From an uncultured Rhizobiaceae group bacterium (lineage in GTDB: Bacteria > Pseudomonadota > Alphaproteobacteria > Rhizobiales > Rhizobiaceae), in assembly GCA_947501445.1 (NCBI GenBank), contig CANMVS010000005.1, positions 124,001-188,000 of the forward strand: a stretch of DNA of 64,000 nucleotides. The letters are read 5' to 3'. Numbering within the stretch: position 1 is the first letter of the stretch; the number at the start of each line of letters is the position of its first letter. Below are positions 9,447-19,622 of the stretch, piece by piece. The notes under the pieces were generated by a model, which had not been told where the DNA came from, ran no database searches, and saw only the letters and a list, made by a program, of their open reading frames with translations. The translations under genes and the position numbers were made by a program.

Positions 9447-10750
9447 CATCCCGACTGATCAGGGGCCGCCTTCTTTCATTTCGGCAGGCACCACAAAACA
9501 TTGATGATACCCGGTCCTATTTCTACGAGGAGGATGGGGCCGTATTGATGCAGGACGGGCTGATTACAGCGCGCGGTGACTATGCCACTGTGTGCGCCGA
9601 AGCACCTGCCGATGCGGTTGAAACCGACCATCGCCCTTTTCTCATCATGCCCGGCTTTATCGATACGCATCTGCATTTCCCACAGATGCAGGTCGTCGGT
9701 TCCTATGCGGCAGCGCTGCTGGAGTGGCTTAACACCTATACATTTGTTGAGGAGCAGCGCTTTGTTGATCCGATCCATGCGGCAAAAATAGCAACAGCCT
9801 TTTTTGACGAACTGGTGCGCCAGGGCACAACCACCGCCGTGGCCTATTGTTCTGTTCACAAAGCTTCGGCGGATGCCTTTTTTGCTGAGAGCCACAAGCG
9901 CAACTTTCGCATGATTGCCGGTAAGGTGATGATGGATCGAAATGCGCCGCCCGCCCTGCTGGATACACCGCAGACCGGCTATGATGATACCAAGGCGGTG
10001 ATTGAATGCTGGCATGGTGTGGGGCGTCAGATGGTTGCCATCACGCCGCGTTTTGCCATTACATCAACACCGCAGCAGATGGAAATGGCCGGCACATTGG
10101 TGCGCGAATATCCGAACCTGCACATGCAGACGCATCTGTCGGAAAATGATGCTGAAATTGCCTATACAATGGAACTATATCCGAACCACAAAGACTATAC
10201 GGACGTCTATGATCATTATGGTCTTCTTGGTCCCAAAAGCCTGTTCGGCCATTCCATCCATCTAAGCGACCGGGAAGCCGATGCCATGTCGGATAGTGGC
10301 TCTGTTGCTGTTTTCTGTCCCACATCCAATCTGTTTCTGGGCAGCGGACTGTTTGGTTTGAAAACCCTGGATGAACGCGACAGGCCGGTGCGCATTGGTG
10401 TAGCAACCGACATTGGCGGCGGCACCAGCTATTCCATGCTGCGCACGATGGATGAAGGCTACAAGGTACTGCAATTGCAGGGGCAACGGATGACACCACT
10501 GGAGAGTTTTTACCGCATAACACTTGGCAATGCCCGTGCTCTGTCGCTGGAAGATACAATCGGCTCCATTGAAGTCGGCCATGAGGCGGATCTTGTCATT
10601 CTTGATGCACGGGCAACGCCTGCCATGGAGTTGAAGATGGATGCGGTGACCAGGCTGACTGAAGAGCTGTTTTTGCTGCAAACACTGGGTGATGATCGAT
10701 CAATTGCAGAAACCTATGTTGCCGGCATACCTGCAAAATCTGCTCTTTAG
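9443..10750 (+). CDS. guaD: Guanine deaminase
   Basis: 435 aa amidohydrolase converting guanine to xanthine and ammonia. The metal site is visible: HLH at residues 76-78 in PGFIDTHLHFPQ, a later His in HMQTHLSEN, another in FGHSIHLSD, and the catalytic Asp in ATDIGGGTS. GTG start overlaps puuD stop. The protein ends at a TAG codon that is the first part of repeat copy A, so the C-terminus is set by that repeat. Xanthine dehydrogenase, which would link guanine to urate, is not in the window. Confidence 0.93.
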   Translation: MTSRLIRGRLLSFRQAPQNIDDTRSYFYEEDGAVLMQDGLITARGDYATVCAEAPADAVETDHRPFLIMPGFIDTHLHFPQMQVVGSYAAALLEWLNTYTFVEEQRFVDPIHAAKIATAFFDELVRQGTTTAVAYCSVHKASADAFFAESHKRNFRMIAGKVMMDRNAPPALLDTPQTGYDDTKAVIECWHGVGRQMVAITPRFAITSTPQQMEMAGTLVREYPNLHMQTHLSENDAEIAYTMELYPNHKDYTDVYDHYGLLGPKSLFGHSIHLSDREADAMSDSGSVAVFCPTSNLFLGSGLFGLKTLDERDRPVRIGVATDIGGGTSYSMLRTMDEGYKVLQLQGQRMTPLESFYRITLGNARALSLEDTIGSIEVGHEADLVILDARATPAMELKMDAVTRLTEELFLLQTLGDDRSIAETYVAGIPAKSAL

Positions 10751-10846
10751 AGTATCCGTTTTGTCAGAAACGGGACAACGGTGTCGACCTTTGATTTTGT
10801 TGTTGCATTCAGGCTTTGCCGATTCCGACAAAAGCTGAATTGCTCC
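10747..10846 (+). repeat. Dispersed intergenic repeat, copy A
   Basis: About 100 bp. The left edge TTTAG contains the guaD stop codon. Core features shared with other copies: GTTTTGTCAGAAACGGGACA, a CGGTGTCG segment, TTGATTTTGTTG, and a right-hand hairpin TTCAGGCTTTGCC...GACAAAAGCTGAA followed by TTGCTCC. The left part lacks about three bases relative to copies C to E. Confidence 0.8.
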
Positions 10847-10939
10847 GGCAGGCGTTTTTTGTCTATCTCCAAACAAACGGCGCTCGCATACATATATGCC
10901 GCAGCCATGCTCGGGCACCGTTTGACAATCGCGCTCTGA

Positions 10940-13900
10940 TCATGGGCAGGTTTGCAACGCGCCACCGCCTATACTGAACACAATGCTGGTTCCTGTTGTA
11001 TCAGCCGCATTGTTTTTACAGGCATCCCCGGTGACCCCATCGAAGGTCAATCCGGTTGATGTCACATTGAGTACTTCGCCGGATAGCCCGACCGCATGTC
11101 CTGTCACGTTACCGATGCTTGCATTGCTGATGCTTGAGCCTCCCGGAGGACCGAAAATATCCAATCCAAAAGTATCGTCACCACCTGTGATATCACCTAT
11201 CTGAACCGCATCAATCGAGACTGTGGATCCCTGCAGGTTTATGCCTGCCGCTTCAGTGCCTGATCCGGTTGGTGAGTTCGTGACATTGCCTAAACTGACG
11301 TTGCTGATGGTGCCACTGGCCGAGGATGTCGCGATGCCACTAACGCGTCCTTCAACAGCAGTGACATTCCCACCGGAAACATCTGCCAACGCACTACTGC
11401 TACCTGAAAGTAACACACCAACAGCTAAAGCAGCACCGGTTGTTCCCGCTTCATCGTTGACAATCACATTGCCAAATGACACCCCTCTGGCATTATTTGC
11501 CCCACCTGGAATGTATGCACCTATCGCCCTAGAATCGAGCATCACATTGTTTGCGGTTACATCGCCAACACTTATTTGCGTGATATCTCCGCCTTGACCG
11601 TGCCAACTCGATCCGTATACACGGCTTCTTTCGGCAAAGGATTGAATATTTCCGGCGGTGATTTGACTTGCAATGCCCGCGTTGCCACGCCACTCGACGG
11701 CAGATACGCTGCCAATTGAAGTGTTACCGGCTACAGGGGCTAATGCCAGCATGCCGCCGGTCACATCACCTATGGTTACATTCAAGACATTTGCATCAGT
11801 GGCATCCCCACCAACATACAGCCCATGTGTCCAGGTTTCAGCCCCATCTACTTCTCCAATAACATCGCCGCCGGTCACCGAGCCGACGGTGACATTGCGG
11901 ATGGTTGTACCCACAATGCCAACATTTATACCGACTGCACTAATCAGCGCCTCGCCCGTCAAATCAGGGACGATATCCGTTGAATCGATTTCGGGGACAA
12001 TTGAATCAAGTCCTGCCTGATTCGCAAAATTGTCGCCGCCGCCGTCCGTTGGAACCAACACGCCCATATGACCATTTCCAGCGGCGACAGACTCAACAGC
12101 GAGACCATCAACAGTAACAGAATTGCTCGCCTCGCCGCCTTCGCTGTCGCCGACGAGCAATCCGGTTGCGAAGGATTGCACAACACCGGTCAACCCATTG
12201 CCGCTGCGCACCGATCCGACCGAGACATTGCCAAGAAAGCTGTTTGACCCGATCACGCCAATTCCGCTGGCACTCGTTTCAGCAATTTCCGCTTCTCCAC
12301 TCGCGTCACCGCTTGTCACGTGGCCAATATTTAATTCACCGACATTGGCATTGTCGCCGGCAAATTGCGCACCAACGGCGGCGACGTCCATATTGAGAGC
12401 ATTTCCGGCAGTGATATCACCCAGTGAAACGTCTGATACGGTGGCATTTTGGCCCTGCCAGAATAAGCCTGTTGACAAACTTTCCGTAGAAAACGCGCTA
12501 TTGCCAGACGAAACACCACCGACGATTTCAGAACCGGACAGACTTCCGTCGTTGCCAAGCCAAAAAAAGCCACCGGCGTTGCTGGAGCCGAAATCTGTAT
12601 TTCCGGATGCAATTGGCCCAAGGATTGAATTCTGGATGGTGCCGCCTTCTCCAAACCAGCCAACACCAATAGCCAGGGTCTCACCGTATTCCAAAGAGCC
12701 TGATTGTACCGATCCGATTGTAAAGTCGTGTGCATGACCATTGCTACCCAGCCAGGCCACACCAAAGGCACCAGTGCCAACTTCGAGTTCAACTTCATCG
12801 TCAGCAACCGCCGGTAATTGATCACCGTCGCCCCCATCTGGCCCGGGTGGCGTTGGCAGATAGTCAACACCGGCGAAATCAGCAGATTGAACGCGATTTA
12901 TCGCAACGGCATTTAATTCGCCATCTGCACCTGTCCAATAGACACCCGATGCCTGAGTTGCCATCTCGACATTGTCGATGAATGCGTTGCTGAGCGTTCC
13001 ATTGTCGCCAGTCCATTGCACGCCGCGTGCGATGTAACTGGCGGAACTCATCCCGACATCTACACTATCCTGGCCAGAAACAACCGGAATTTGATGGCTC
13101 ACGTTTTCAATGGCAAGATCAAGTGCCCTGCCTCGCGCACCATGCCATGCCAATCCAACAGCGCTGTAAGTATCGCTTTCCGCGAGGGCAAAAGTTTCCA
13201 CATTCTGAACGCCAAGCCCCATCAAAATGCCATCGTCGCCATTCCATCTGACACCGGTAGAGGATTCAAAGCCCATTACCGTACCCACTTCAGCAAATTT
13301 TAGCAGACCATCACCACCGTACCAATCTATACCGGTTGCATCGGCAACACCGTTGATGTGATCAACATCAACATCAATTGCGACGGCACCATCACCGATT
13401 GCCATAATGCCCGTACCAACAGTGTATTGATAAGAACCCGGAACCGGTTCATCACCAACGGCTGCCACCTGGATGTCACCGAAATCATCGCCGACCGGAT
13501 CGCCACCAGCCAGAATGAATTCTTCCCCCTCCACACTGACGTCCTGAAATTTGGATTTGTCATTCAGCACAATACCAACGGATGTCGGACCAAAATTGCC
13601 GTCTTGCGACACTTTGATTATGCCGCCCAAAAAGGTTGGATGGGCACCCGGCGCATTGAATGTGGCCTGCCTGTTGGTATCGACACCAACAACCCGCAGA
13701 TCGCCCATGCCACCCAGCAGGGTCTGCCGGGCACCAACTTCTATTCCACCTTCGAAGGCACCATTCACCCCATCGGCAATAATCAATGTGCCATCACCCA
13801 GCGCAAGGGCATCCACCAGACCGGCATTGTCATTGACAACCACCGCGCGCAGATAATCAACGCCGGTGTGGTAGTCACTGGTAAGCTCCAACCCGGCTTC

Positions 13901-14809
13901 GACAACATCCGTGACAATATCAGTATCACGTTCAAGCCCTGCCATCATCCGGCGCCACTGGCCGGCATCAGGGCCGCGGTCTTCTTCCACTTTGCCCAGT
14001 GGCAAACGCAACCGGACACCAAATTCGTGCTTGCTCTTGCGCACATCATCATAGGAATATTCATATTCGGCAGTGAATTTCGAACCCGGCATGGTTGCCG
14101 CAATATTTTCAAACGACAGTTCAAAACGCGCTCTTGGTCCGGCTACCGACTGATTGGCATCGCTGGCATCAAAGTAAAAGCCGCCAGCATAGACGCCCAA
14201 AACGGCATCTGTTTGTGCAAACATTGCCTGATCAAGTGCGAAACGAATGCCGGCTTCAACATCAGCCCCGTAGAGCGGAACCTCCTGGCCATTGACGAGA
14301 AAAATATTGCCCGCCTGAAACACCACATTGCCATTGCCCGCTGCGCCCTGAGCGCTGGTTATAGGTGCGTACCAATTGGCACGAAAATCATAGCGTTCAG
14401 ACAAGGCTTCAATACCACCTGATAGCTGCCAAAACGTATTGTTGCTGGAAGTATCGCGATAATCCGCACCAATCCACACACCCAGATTGTAACCATTGTT
14501 GAGCATGCGGCGGTAGCCAAAGGCTGCATTGACTTCCTGCACATCCTGTTCAAACAATTTGCCGCGCCATTCGGTGAAAAACAGACTGTCGTGTGTCTGT
14601 GTCAAAGGCACAAAGAAAGTCGCCTCCCCGCGACTGGAATTGTCGGTTCCCACAACGCCGCCAAACTCAAACCAGGGGAAAAACCGGGCAAAGATCTCAC
14701 CATCCCTGTCGGCCGCACCAGCAGAACTTGCCAGAGACAGACATAAGGTTGCTGCTGAAACAGAGCTCAGAAGCAATTTACCAACTGAATTCGACACATA
14801 ATTCCCCAA
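10940..14809 (-). CDS. Giant inverse autotransporter adhesin (copy 1)
   Basis: 1289 aa surface protein. Residues 1-32 are a signal peptide with AGA cleavage. Residues 36-272 match the inverse autotransporter (intimin/invasin-type) beta-barrel: FARFFPWFEFGG, FTEWRGKLFEQDVQE, NAAFGYRRML and YNLGVWIGADYRDT segments are alternating strands. A short helix-prone linker (281-310) leads to a passenger from about 317 to the end made of degenerate 20-25 residue turns of the type G-V-x-W-x-G-x-(N/D)-G followed by hydrophobic-x-N-V, which suggests a right-handed beta-helix. Two Cys close the C-terminus. The barrel is nearly identical to that of copy 2 (15346-19320). Likely adhesin; ligand unknown. Confidence 0.88.
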   Translation of the reverse strand: MGNYVSNSVGKLLLSSVSAATLCLSLASSAGAADRDGEIFARFFPWFEFGGVVGTDNSSRGEATFFVPLTQTHDSLFFTEWRGKLFEQDVQEVNAAFGYRRMLNNGYNLGVWIGADYRDTSSNNTFWQLSGGIEALSERYDFRANWYAPITSAQGAAGNGNVVFQAGNIFLVNGQEVPLYGADVEAGIRFALDQAMFAQTDAVLGVYAGGFYFDASDANQSVAGPRARFELSFENIAATMPGSKFTAEYEYSYDDVRKSKHEFGVRLRLPLGKVEEDRGPDAGQWRRMMAGLERDTDIVTDVVEAGLELTSDYHTGVDYLRAVVVNDNAGLVDALALGDGTLIIADGVNGAFEGGIEVGARQTLLGGMGDLRVVGVDTNRQATFNAPGAHPTFLGGIIKVSQDGNFGPTSVGIVLNDKSKFQDVSVEGEEFILAGGDPVGDDFGDIQVAAVGDEPVPGSYQYTVGTGIMAIGDGAVAIDVDVDHINGVADATGIDWYGGDGLLKFAEVGTVMGFESSTGVRWNGDDGILMGLGVQNVETFALAESDTYSAVGLAWHGARGRALDLAIENVSHQIPVVSGQDSVDVGMSSASYIARGVQWTGDNGTLSNAFIDNVEMATQASGVYWTGADGELNAVAINRVQSADFAGVDYLPTPPGPDGGDGDQLPAVADDEVELEVGTGAFGVAWLGSNGHAHDFTIGSVQSGSLEYGETLAIGVGWFGEGGTIQNSILGPIASGNTDFGSSNAGGFFWLGNDGSLSGSEIVGGVSSGNSAFSTESLSTGLFWQGQNATVSDVSLGDITAGNALNMDVAAVGAQFAGDNANVGELNIGHVTSGDASGEAEIAETSASGIGVIGSNSFLGNVSVGSVRSGNGLTGVVQSFATGLLVGDSEGGEASNSVTVDGLAVESVAAGNGHMGVLVPTDGGGDNFANQAGLDSIVPEIDSTDIVPDLTGEALISAVGINVGIVGTTIRNVTVGSVTGGDVIGEVDGAETWTHGLYVGGDATDANVLNVTIGDVTGGMLALAPVAGNTSIGSVSAVEWRGNAGIASQITAGNIQSFAERSRVYGSSWHGQGGDITQISVGDVTANNVMLDSRAIGAYIPGGANNARGVSFGNVIVNDEAGTTGAALAVGVLLSGSSSALADVSGGNVTAVEGRVSGIATSSASGTISNVSLGNVTNSPTGSGTEAAGINLQGSTVSIDAVQIGDITGGDDTFGLDIFGPPGGSSISNASIGNVTGHAVGLSGEVLNVTSTGLTFDGVTGDACKNNAADTTGTSIVFSIGGGALQTCP

Positions 14810-15184
14810 TACAAATTATAGAATCTACAATCTGCATTAGAGAACAATATAACTTTTACGTTTACAATAGCTTTATAGTTATAAATATTAAACTTATTGT
14901 TGTAATGTATCATAATTGCATCAATATTTTGCCTTATATATTTCTACTGGATCGTGAAGATTTGTTTTTGCCATTCCATAAATCATCGTAGAATTATAAA
15001 AGATCACCGCATAATCCATAGGCATGCCGTGCTACTCAGCACGTAAACCCGGTACAACTCTTTCAGATCTGAGACGTTGCGAAGGCCCCAACAGTCAAGC
15101 TTCAATCACCTGGGCAATGCGGGAACATTTCAATTGTGTAATGCACGACCGCCGGATGCCGCCTACTTGCGCCGGAAGGCACCC
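14810..15184. promoter_or_regulatory. A+T-rich upstream region of autotransporter copy 1
   Basis: About 375 bp without a gene. It is much richer in A+T than its surroundings between 14830 and 15000 and must carry the promoter of copy 1. Its sequence is recognisably related to the region upstream of copy 2 (for example ATTGCATCAATA at about 14918 and TTTGCATCAATA at about 19425; GCATAATCCA at about 15010 and 19521) but is clearly diverged, unlike the barrel-coding DNA beside it. Confidence 0.55.
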
Positions 15185-15284
15185 GACCGCTTCACGTGTT
15201 GTCCAGAACGCGACAGCGGTGCCGGTCTTTGCATTCGGCACGGCATTCAGGTTTTGCCAATTCCGCCAAAACCTGAATTGCTCC
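15185..15284 (+). repeat. Dispersed intergenic repeat, copy B
   Basis: About 100 bp, same orientation as copy A. It begins GACCGCTTCACG and ends with a perfect-looking hairpin TTCAGGTTTTG...CAAAACCTGAA plus TTGCTCC. The left half is more diverged than in other copies. It lies between the two autotransporter genes, 60 bp from the end of copy 2. Confidence 0.78.
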
Positions 15285-15345
15285 AATCAGTGTCAGCACG
15301 TGTCTATGACAGCAAATCAACACCGATTTCGTGACTTTCACCCAG

Positions 15346-18300
15346 TCATGGGCAGTTTTGAGTACCGCCTCCGCCTATGGAATATTCCACGGTGGTACCG
15401 GTCGTATCCCCAACGCCAACAGTATGGCAGGCGCTTCCAGTGTGCCCCCCAACATTCACCCCGGAAGCGACCACATTGACAACATCATTCAACAACCCAA
15501 TTGCATGACCGGACACCGTCCCGATAGTTGTGTTGGTTAGGAGCGGATTGCTTTGGTCCGCGAACGTAACACCGATTATGCGCAATCCGAATGAATTCTC
15601 ACCCCCGGCTACATTACCGATATCAATCGCATCAAACGCCGCGCCGGTGCCTTCGAGCAGGATACCGTGAGCTGATGCACCAATTTCGACGGAAGTCGAG
15701 GTTGTAACATTGCCTAATGTAACGTTGTTCATAATGCCAGTATCTGCCTGGGCAAGAATCCCGGCCACCCGTGCTGCATTTGAGGCAATGTTGCCACCTG
15801 TCACATTTGTGAGTTGACTGTTATCACCGCTCCAAAACACACCAGAGACTGCGTTGTCCTTCGGATTTGTGTCGTTGCGCATCGTCACATCGCCGAATGA
15901 TATGTCGTTGGCAGCAATTGAATCTCCAACAATTCTGATGCCTTGTACAAACAATTCCCTTTGCGGATTATCCCCAGTCACATCCCCAATGCTGATTTGG
16001 GAGACTGCACCAGACGCACCTCCCCATTCCATGCCGTGCACATTACCGGAATAGGCTGAAGATTGAATGTTACCGACCATAACATTCGTCGCGTTTCCTT
16101 CTTCGCCATCCCATTTCATGCCGGAAACATTGCCAAAGTGACTGACACCATCAACATCAGATGTTCGTCTGCCACCCGTAACATCACCGATCACCAAATT
16201 AGAAACATTTGTTCGAAAAGCATCTACTCCAATTATAAGGCCGTCGACCTGTGTTTCCACCTCATCGGCATCACCATCAACATCACCACCAGTCACGTTA
16301 CCCACAGTTGCATTGCGGATTGTAACGCCGCCGGTCTCAACGCCAATCCCCCTGGCCAGGACAACCGGGTTGTCAATAACCTCACTGGATGAACCCGGAC
16401 CTTCACCATTTTCCAAGTTACCCTCGGCAAGTGCGAAGGCGCCTCCTCCAGACCTCACCACCACACCGGATCCAGTCGCAACCGACGTGATGGTCAACCC
16501 GTCAACGGTGGTTTGAAGTTCAGTATTATCGCCGCTGTCGCCCGGGGATTCCGAGGCGGCGACGATCATCCCGGCAGCGTGTGTATTTACCCTCCTAACC
16601 GATGCAAGATCACTTTGAATCAGACCACTACCACTGCGAACAGGCCCGATTTCAACACCGGAAAACAGGCTGTTTGCCGCTGAGACTACAAGTCCCGTCG
16701 CTGCAGAAGTAATCTGAACGTCGAATTCGTTTTCACCGATAATCCCATCTCCGCTGATGACGCTGCCAATTGTCAATTGGCTGATGTTGCTGTTGGCGCC
16801 GGCGATATTCGCGCCCACAGCAGATGTGGTGCGTCCAGTGTTGTTGCCACTCGTGATCGTGCCAAGCGAGACCTCAAAGACAGTCGCTTGCTCACCAAGC
16901 CAGTACAGACCAATCGATAAATTCTCTTCACCATTGGCACTCTCACCAGACGAAACACCGCCGGTGATGGCAGAGCGACGCAAAGTACCATTATTGCCGA
17001 GCCAGATAAATCCGCCAGCATTGGTAAATCCGCCAAATTCAGCCCCCTGATTTCCAGATACAACCGTATCTACTGTAACATCCTGGGCGATGCCATCTTC
17101 TCCAGCCCAGCCGACACCAATTGCTGTCGTCGTTTGAGCAAATTCAGGTGAACCGACGACAGCAATTGGTGTCGTCGGTTGACCAAATTCAGGTGAACCG
17201 GATTTTATCGATCCAATTGTTGTCTGCTCGAGAAGACCACCGCTCCCCTGCCAGAAGACACCAAGGGCAAATGTACCCGGGGCACTATCTTGTCCTTCAC
17301 CTTCACCTTCATCTCCATCTCCCGGTGAGGTCGATGGGTCGGATCCACTGAGAGCAAAATCGGCCGAAGTCACCTGGTCGATAGTAATTTGCGATGCCCT
17401 GCCATTTTCTCCCGACCAAAAGACGCCACTTGCCTGTGTTGCCATTTCCACGTTGCGTATACGTGCGTTGCTCAGGTACCCATTGCCACCTGTCCAGTTC
17501 ACGCCGCGCGAAAATAATCCGGAAGGATCGGGCTCATCCAGTGCCATTACCGCCTCAGCAGCTATGGCGTCATTGCCAATATCAGGAATGCCTAATATGC
17601 CCGGTTCGTTGCGAACAGTTGCGATGTCAAGCTGGTCGGCCTGGCCATCCACACCACTCCAGTACAAGCCGAATGTCTCAAATTGTCCTTCGCTATCGCG
17701 CACAAATGTTTCCACTTTGTCGACAGTCAGCCCACTCAATCGACCTGCAGCCCCATCCCATAAGAACCCGGCCGAATCTTCGAAACCGGTCACGGTGCCG
17801 ACAGATGCATTCTCCACATATCCATTGGCTCCGAACCAGGCGATGCCCGCAACACGCGCTGCATTATTGACATGATCAACATCAACATCAATTGCGACCG
17901 CGCTATCACCAATGGCAACGATACCGGCTCCAATCGTCGTCTGAAACGAACCCGGGACAGGCTCATCATCAAATGTGACCTGTTGGATGTTATCAAAACC
18001 ATCGCCGTCTGCATTGTCAGACACAAAGGCAAATTCTTCTCCCCTGACATCAACATCCTGCAGTTTGGATCGCTCATTCAGCAAAATACCGGCAGATGTG
18101 TAGCCAAACGCCTCATTGGGCATTGATACAACGCCACCCAAAAATGTCGGACGCATACCCGGCGCATTGAACGTGGCCTGTCTGTTGGTATCGACACCCA
18201 CAACCCGCAGATCACCCATGCCACCCAGCAGGGTCTGCCGGGCACCAACTTCAATTCCACCTTCGAAGGCACCATTCACCCCATCAGCAATAATCAATGT

Positions 18301-19320
18301 GCCATCGCCCAGCGCCAGGGCATCCACCAGACCGGCATTGTCATTGACCACCACCGCGCGCAGATAATCAACGCCGGTGTGGTAGTCACTCGTAAGCTCC
18401 AACCCGGCTTCGACAACATCCGTGACAATATCAGTATCACGTTCAAGCCCTGCCATCATCCGGCGCCACTGGCCGGCATCAGGGCCGCGGTCTTCTTCCA
18501 CTTTGCCCAGTGGCAAACGCAACCGGACACCAAATTCGTGCTTGCTCTTGCGCACATCATCATAGGAATATTCATATTCGGCAGTGAATTTCGAACCCGG
18601 CATGGTTGCCGCAATATTTTCAAATGACAGTTCAAAACGCGCCCTTGGTCCGGCTACCGACTGATTGGCATCGCTGGCATCAAAGTAAAAGCCGCCGGCA
18701 TAGACGCCCAAAACGGCATCTGTTTGTGCGAACATTGCCTGATCAAGTGCGAAACGGATGCCGGCTTCAACATCAGCCCCGTAGAGCGGAACCTCCTGGC
18801 CATTGACGAGAAAAATATTACCCGCCTGAAATACCACATTGCCATTGCCTGCTGCGCCCTGAGCGCCAGTGATGGGAGCATACCAATTGGCACGAAAATC
18901 ATAGCGTTCAGACAAGGCTTCAACACCACCCGATACCTGCCAAAACGTATTGTTGCTGGAAGTATCGCGATAATCCGCACCAATCCACACACCCAGATTG
19001 TAACCATTGTTAAGCATGCGGCGGTAGCCAAAGGCTGCATTGACTTCCTGCACATCCTGTTCAAACAATTTGCCGCGCCATTCAGTGAAAAACAGACTGT
19101 CGTGTGTCTGCGTCAGCGGCACAAAGAAAGTCGCCTCACCGCGACTGGAATTGTCGGTTCCCACAACGCCGCCAAACTCAAACCAGGGGAAAAACCGGGC
19201 AAAGATCTCACCATCCCTGTCGGCCGCACCAGCAGAACTTGCCAGAGACAGACATAAGGTTGCTGCTGAAACAGAACTTAGAAGCAATTTACCAATTGAA
19301 TTCGACACATAATTCCCCAA
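15346..19320 (-). CDS. Giant inverse autotransporter adhesin (copy 2)
   Basis: 1324 aa paralogue of the product of 10940-14809. Residues 1-388 (signal peptide, barrel, linker and first passenger strands) differ from copy 1 at only a handful of residues, for example L129V, I133V and S152G. After residue 388 the two passengers drift apart but keep the same repeat style. A Gly/Glu/Asp-rich spacer (DGDEGEGEGQDS) and a 15-residue tandem duplication (GSPEFGQPTTPIAVV then GSPEFAQTTTAIGVG) are specific to copy 2. The C-terminal Cys pair is conserved. The gene should be expressed from its own A+T-rich upstream region. Confidence 0.88.
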   Translation of the reverse strand: MGNYVSNSIGKLLLSSVSAATLCLSLASSAGAADRDGEIFARFFPWFEFGGVVGTDNSSRGEATFFVPLTQTHDSLFFTEWRGKLFEQDVQEVNAAFGYRRMLNNGYNLGVWIGADYRDTSSNNTFWQVSGGVEALSERYDFRANWYAPITGAQGAAGNGNVVFQAGNIFLVNGQEVPLYGADVEAGIRFALDQAMFAQTDAVLGVYAGGFYFDASDANQSVAGPRARFELSFENIAATMPGSKFTAEYEYSYDDVRKSKHEFGVRLRLPLGKVEEDRGPDAGQWRRMMAGLERDTDIVTDVVEAGLELTSDYHTGVDYLRAVVVNDNAGLVDALALGDGTLIIADGVNGAFEGGIEVGARQTLLGGMGDLRVVGVDTNRQATFNAPGMRPTFLGGVVSMPNEAFGYTSAGILLNERSKLQDVDVRGEEFAFVSDNADGDGFDNIQQVTFDDEPVPGSFQTTIGAGIVAIGDSAVAIDVDVDHVNNAARVAGIAWFGANGYVENASVGTVTGFEDSAGFLWDGAAGRLSGLTVDKVETFVRDSEGQFETFGLYWSGVDGQADQLDIATVRNEPGILGIPDIGNDAIAAEAVMALDEPDPSGLFSRGVNWTGGNGYLSNARIRNVEMATQASGVFWSGENGRASQITIDQVTSADFALSGSDPSTSPGDGDEGEGEGQDSAPGTFALGVFWQGSGGLLEQTTIGSIKSGSPEFGQPTTPIAVVGSPEFAQTTTAIGVGWAGEDGIAQDVTVDTVVSGNQGAEFGGFTNAGGFIWLGNNGTLRRSAITGGVSSGESANGEENLSIGLYWLGEQATVFEVSLGTITSGNNTGRTTSAVGANIAGANSNISQLTIGSVISGDGIIGENEFDVQITSAATGLVVSAANSLFSGVEIGPVRSGSGLIQSDLASVRRVNTHAAGMIVAASESPGDSGDNTELQTTVDGLTITSVATGSGVVVRSGGGAFALAEGNLENGEGPGSSSEVIDNPVVLARGIGVETGGVTIRNATVGNVTGGDVDGDADEVETQVDGLIIGVDAFRTNVSNLVIGDVTGGRRTSDVDGVSHFGNVSGMKWDGEEGNATNVMVGNIQSSAYSGNVHGMEWGGASGAVSQISIGDVTGDNPQRELFVQGIRIVGDSIAANDISFGDVTMRNDTNPKDNAVSGVFWSGDNSQLTNVTGGNIASNAARVAGILAQADTGIMNNVTLGNVTTSTSVEIGASAHGILLEGTGAAFDAIDIGNVAGGENSFGLRIIGVTFADQSNPLLTNTTIGTVSGHAIGLLNDVVNVVASGVNVGGHTGSACHTVGVGDTTGTTVEYSIGGGGTQNCP
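17118..17207 (-). repeat. 45-bp tandem duplication inside autotransporter copy 2
   Basis: Two adjacent 45-bp units (the motif CAATTG at 17118 recurs at 17163 with a CAAATTCAGGTGAACCG tail in both). It keeps frame, adding 15 residues to the passenger. Not seen at the corresponding place in copy 1. Confidence 0.8.
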
Positions 19321-19622
19321 TACAAATTATAGAATCTACAATTTACGTCAGTGAACTATACAATACCCATACTTACAACATTTTGTAGTATTTATATTTA
19401 AACTTATCTATGTATTGTTTCATTTTTGCATCAATACGTTGCTTTGGAATATTTACATTATTGAAAACAATGCGTGTGGATTACTGCATCACTCAACACA
19501 GTTTCACAGACTGACCGACGCATAATCCAAAGCCAGGCCCCGTTACTCAACGCTAATACATGACGAAATACGTTCAATGCTGAGTAATTGCGAATGCCCC
19601 AAGATCGAAACAGCAATCGCAT
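19321..19622. promoter_or_regulatory. Upstream region of autotransporter copy 2
   Basis: About 300 bp without a gene, A+T-rich from 19340 to 19450, related to but diverged from the region upstream of copy 1. It must hold the copy 2 promoter; I cannot fix the -35 and -10 boxes. Confidence 0.5.

Noticed and set aside
11223-12737. Several Pro/Ser/Thr-rich plus-strand frames opposite the passenger
   Set aside because: They mirror the Gly/Val/Asn repeats of the real gene on the other strand.
13358-14422. Long plus-strand open frame (354 codons) antisense to autotransporter copy 1
   Set aside because: In copy 2 the same region is broken into shorter frames, there is no ribosome site and no family resemblance; it is a by-product of the repetitive coding strand.
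10940-19320. Possible CRISPR-like or satellite array from the repetitive pattern
   Set aside because: The repetition is degenerate and at protein level, with no regular spacer structure.
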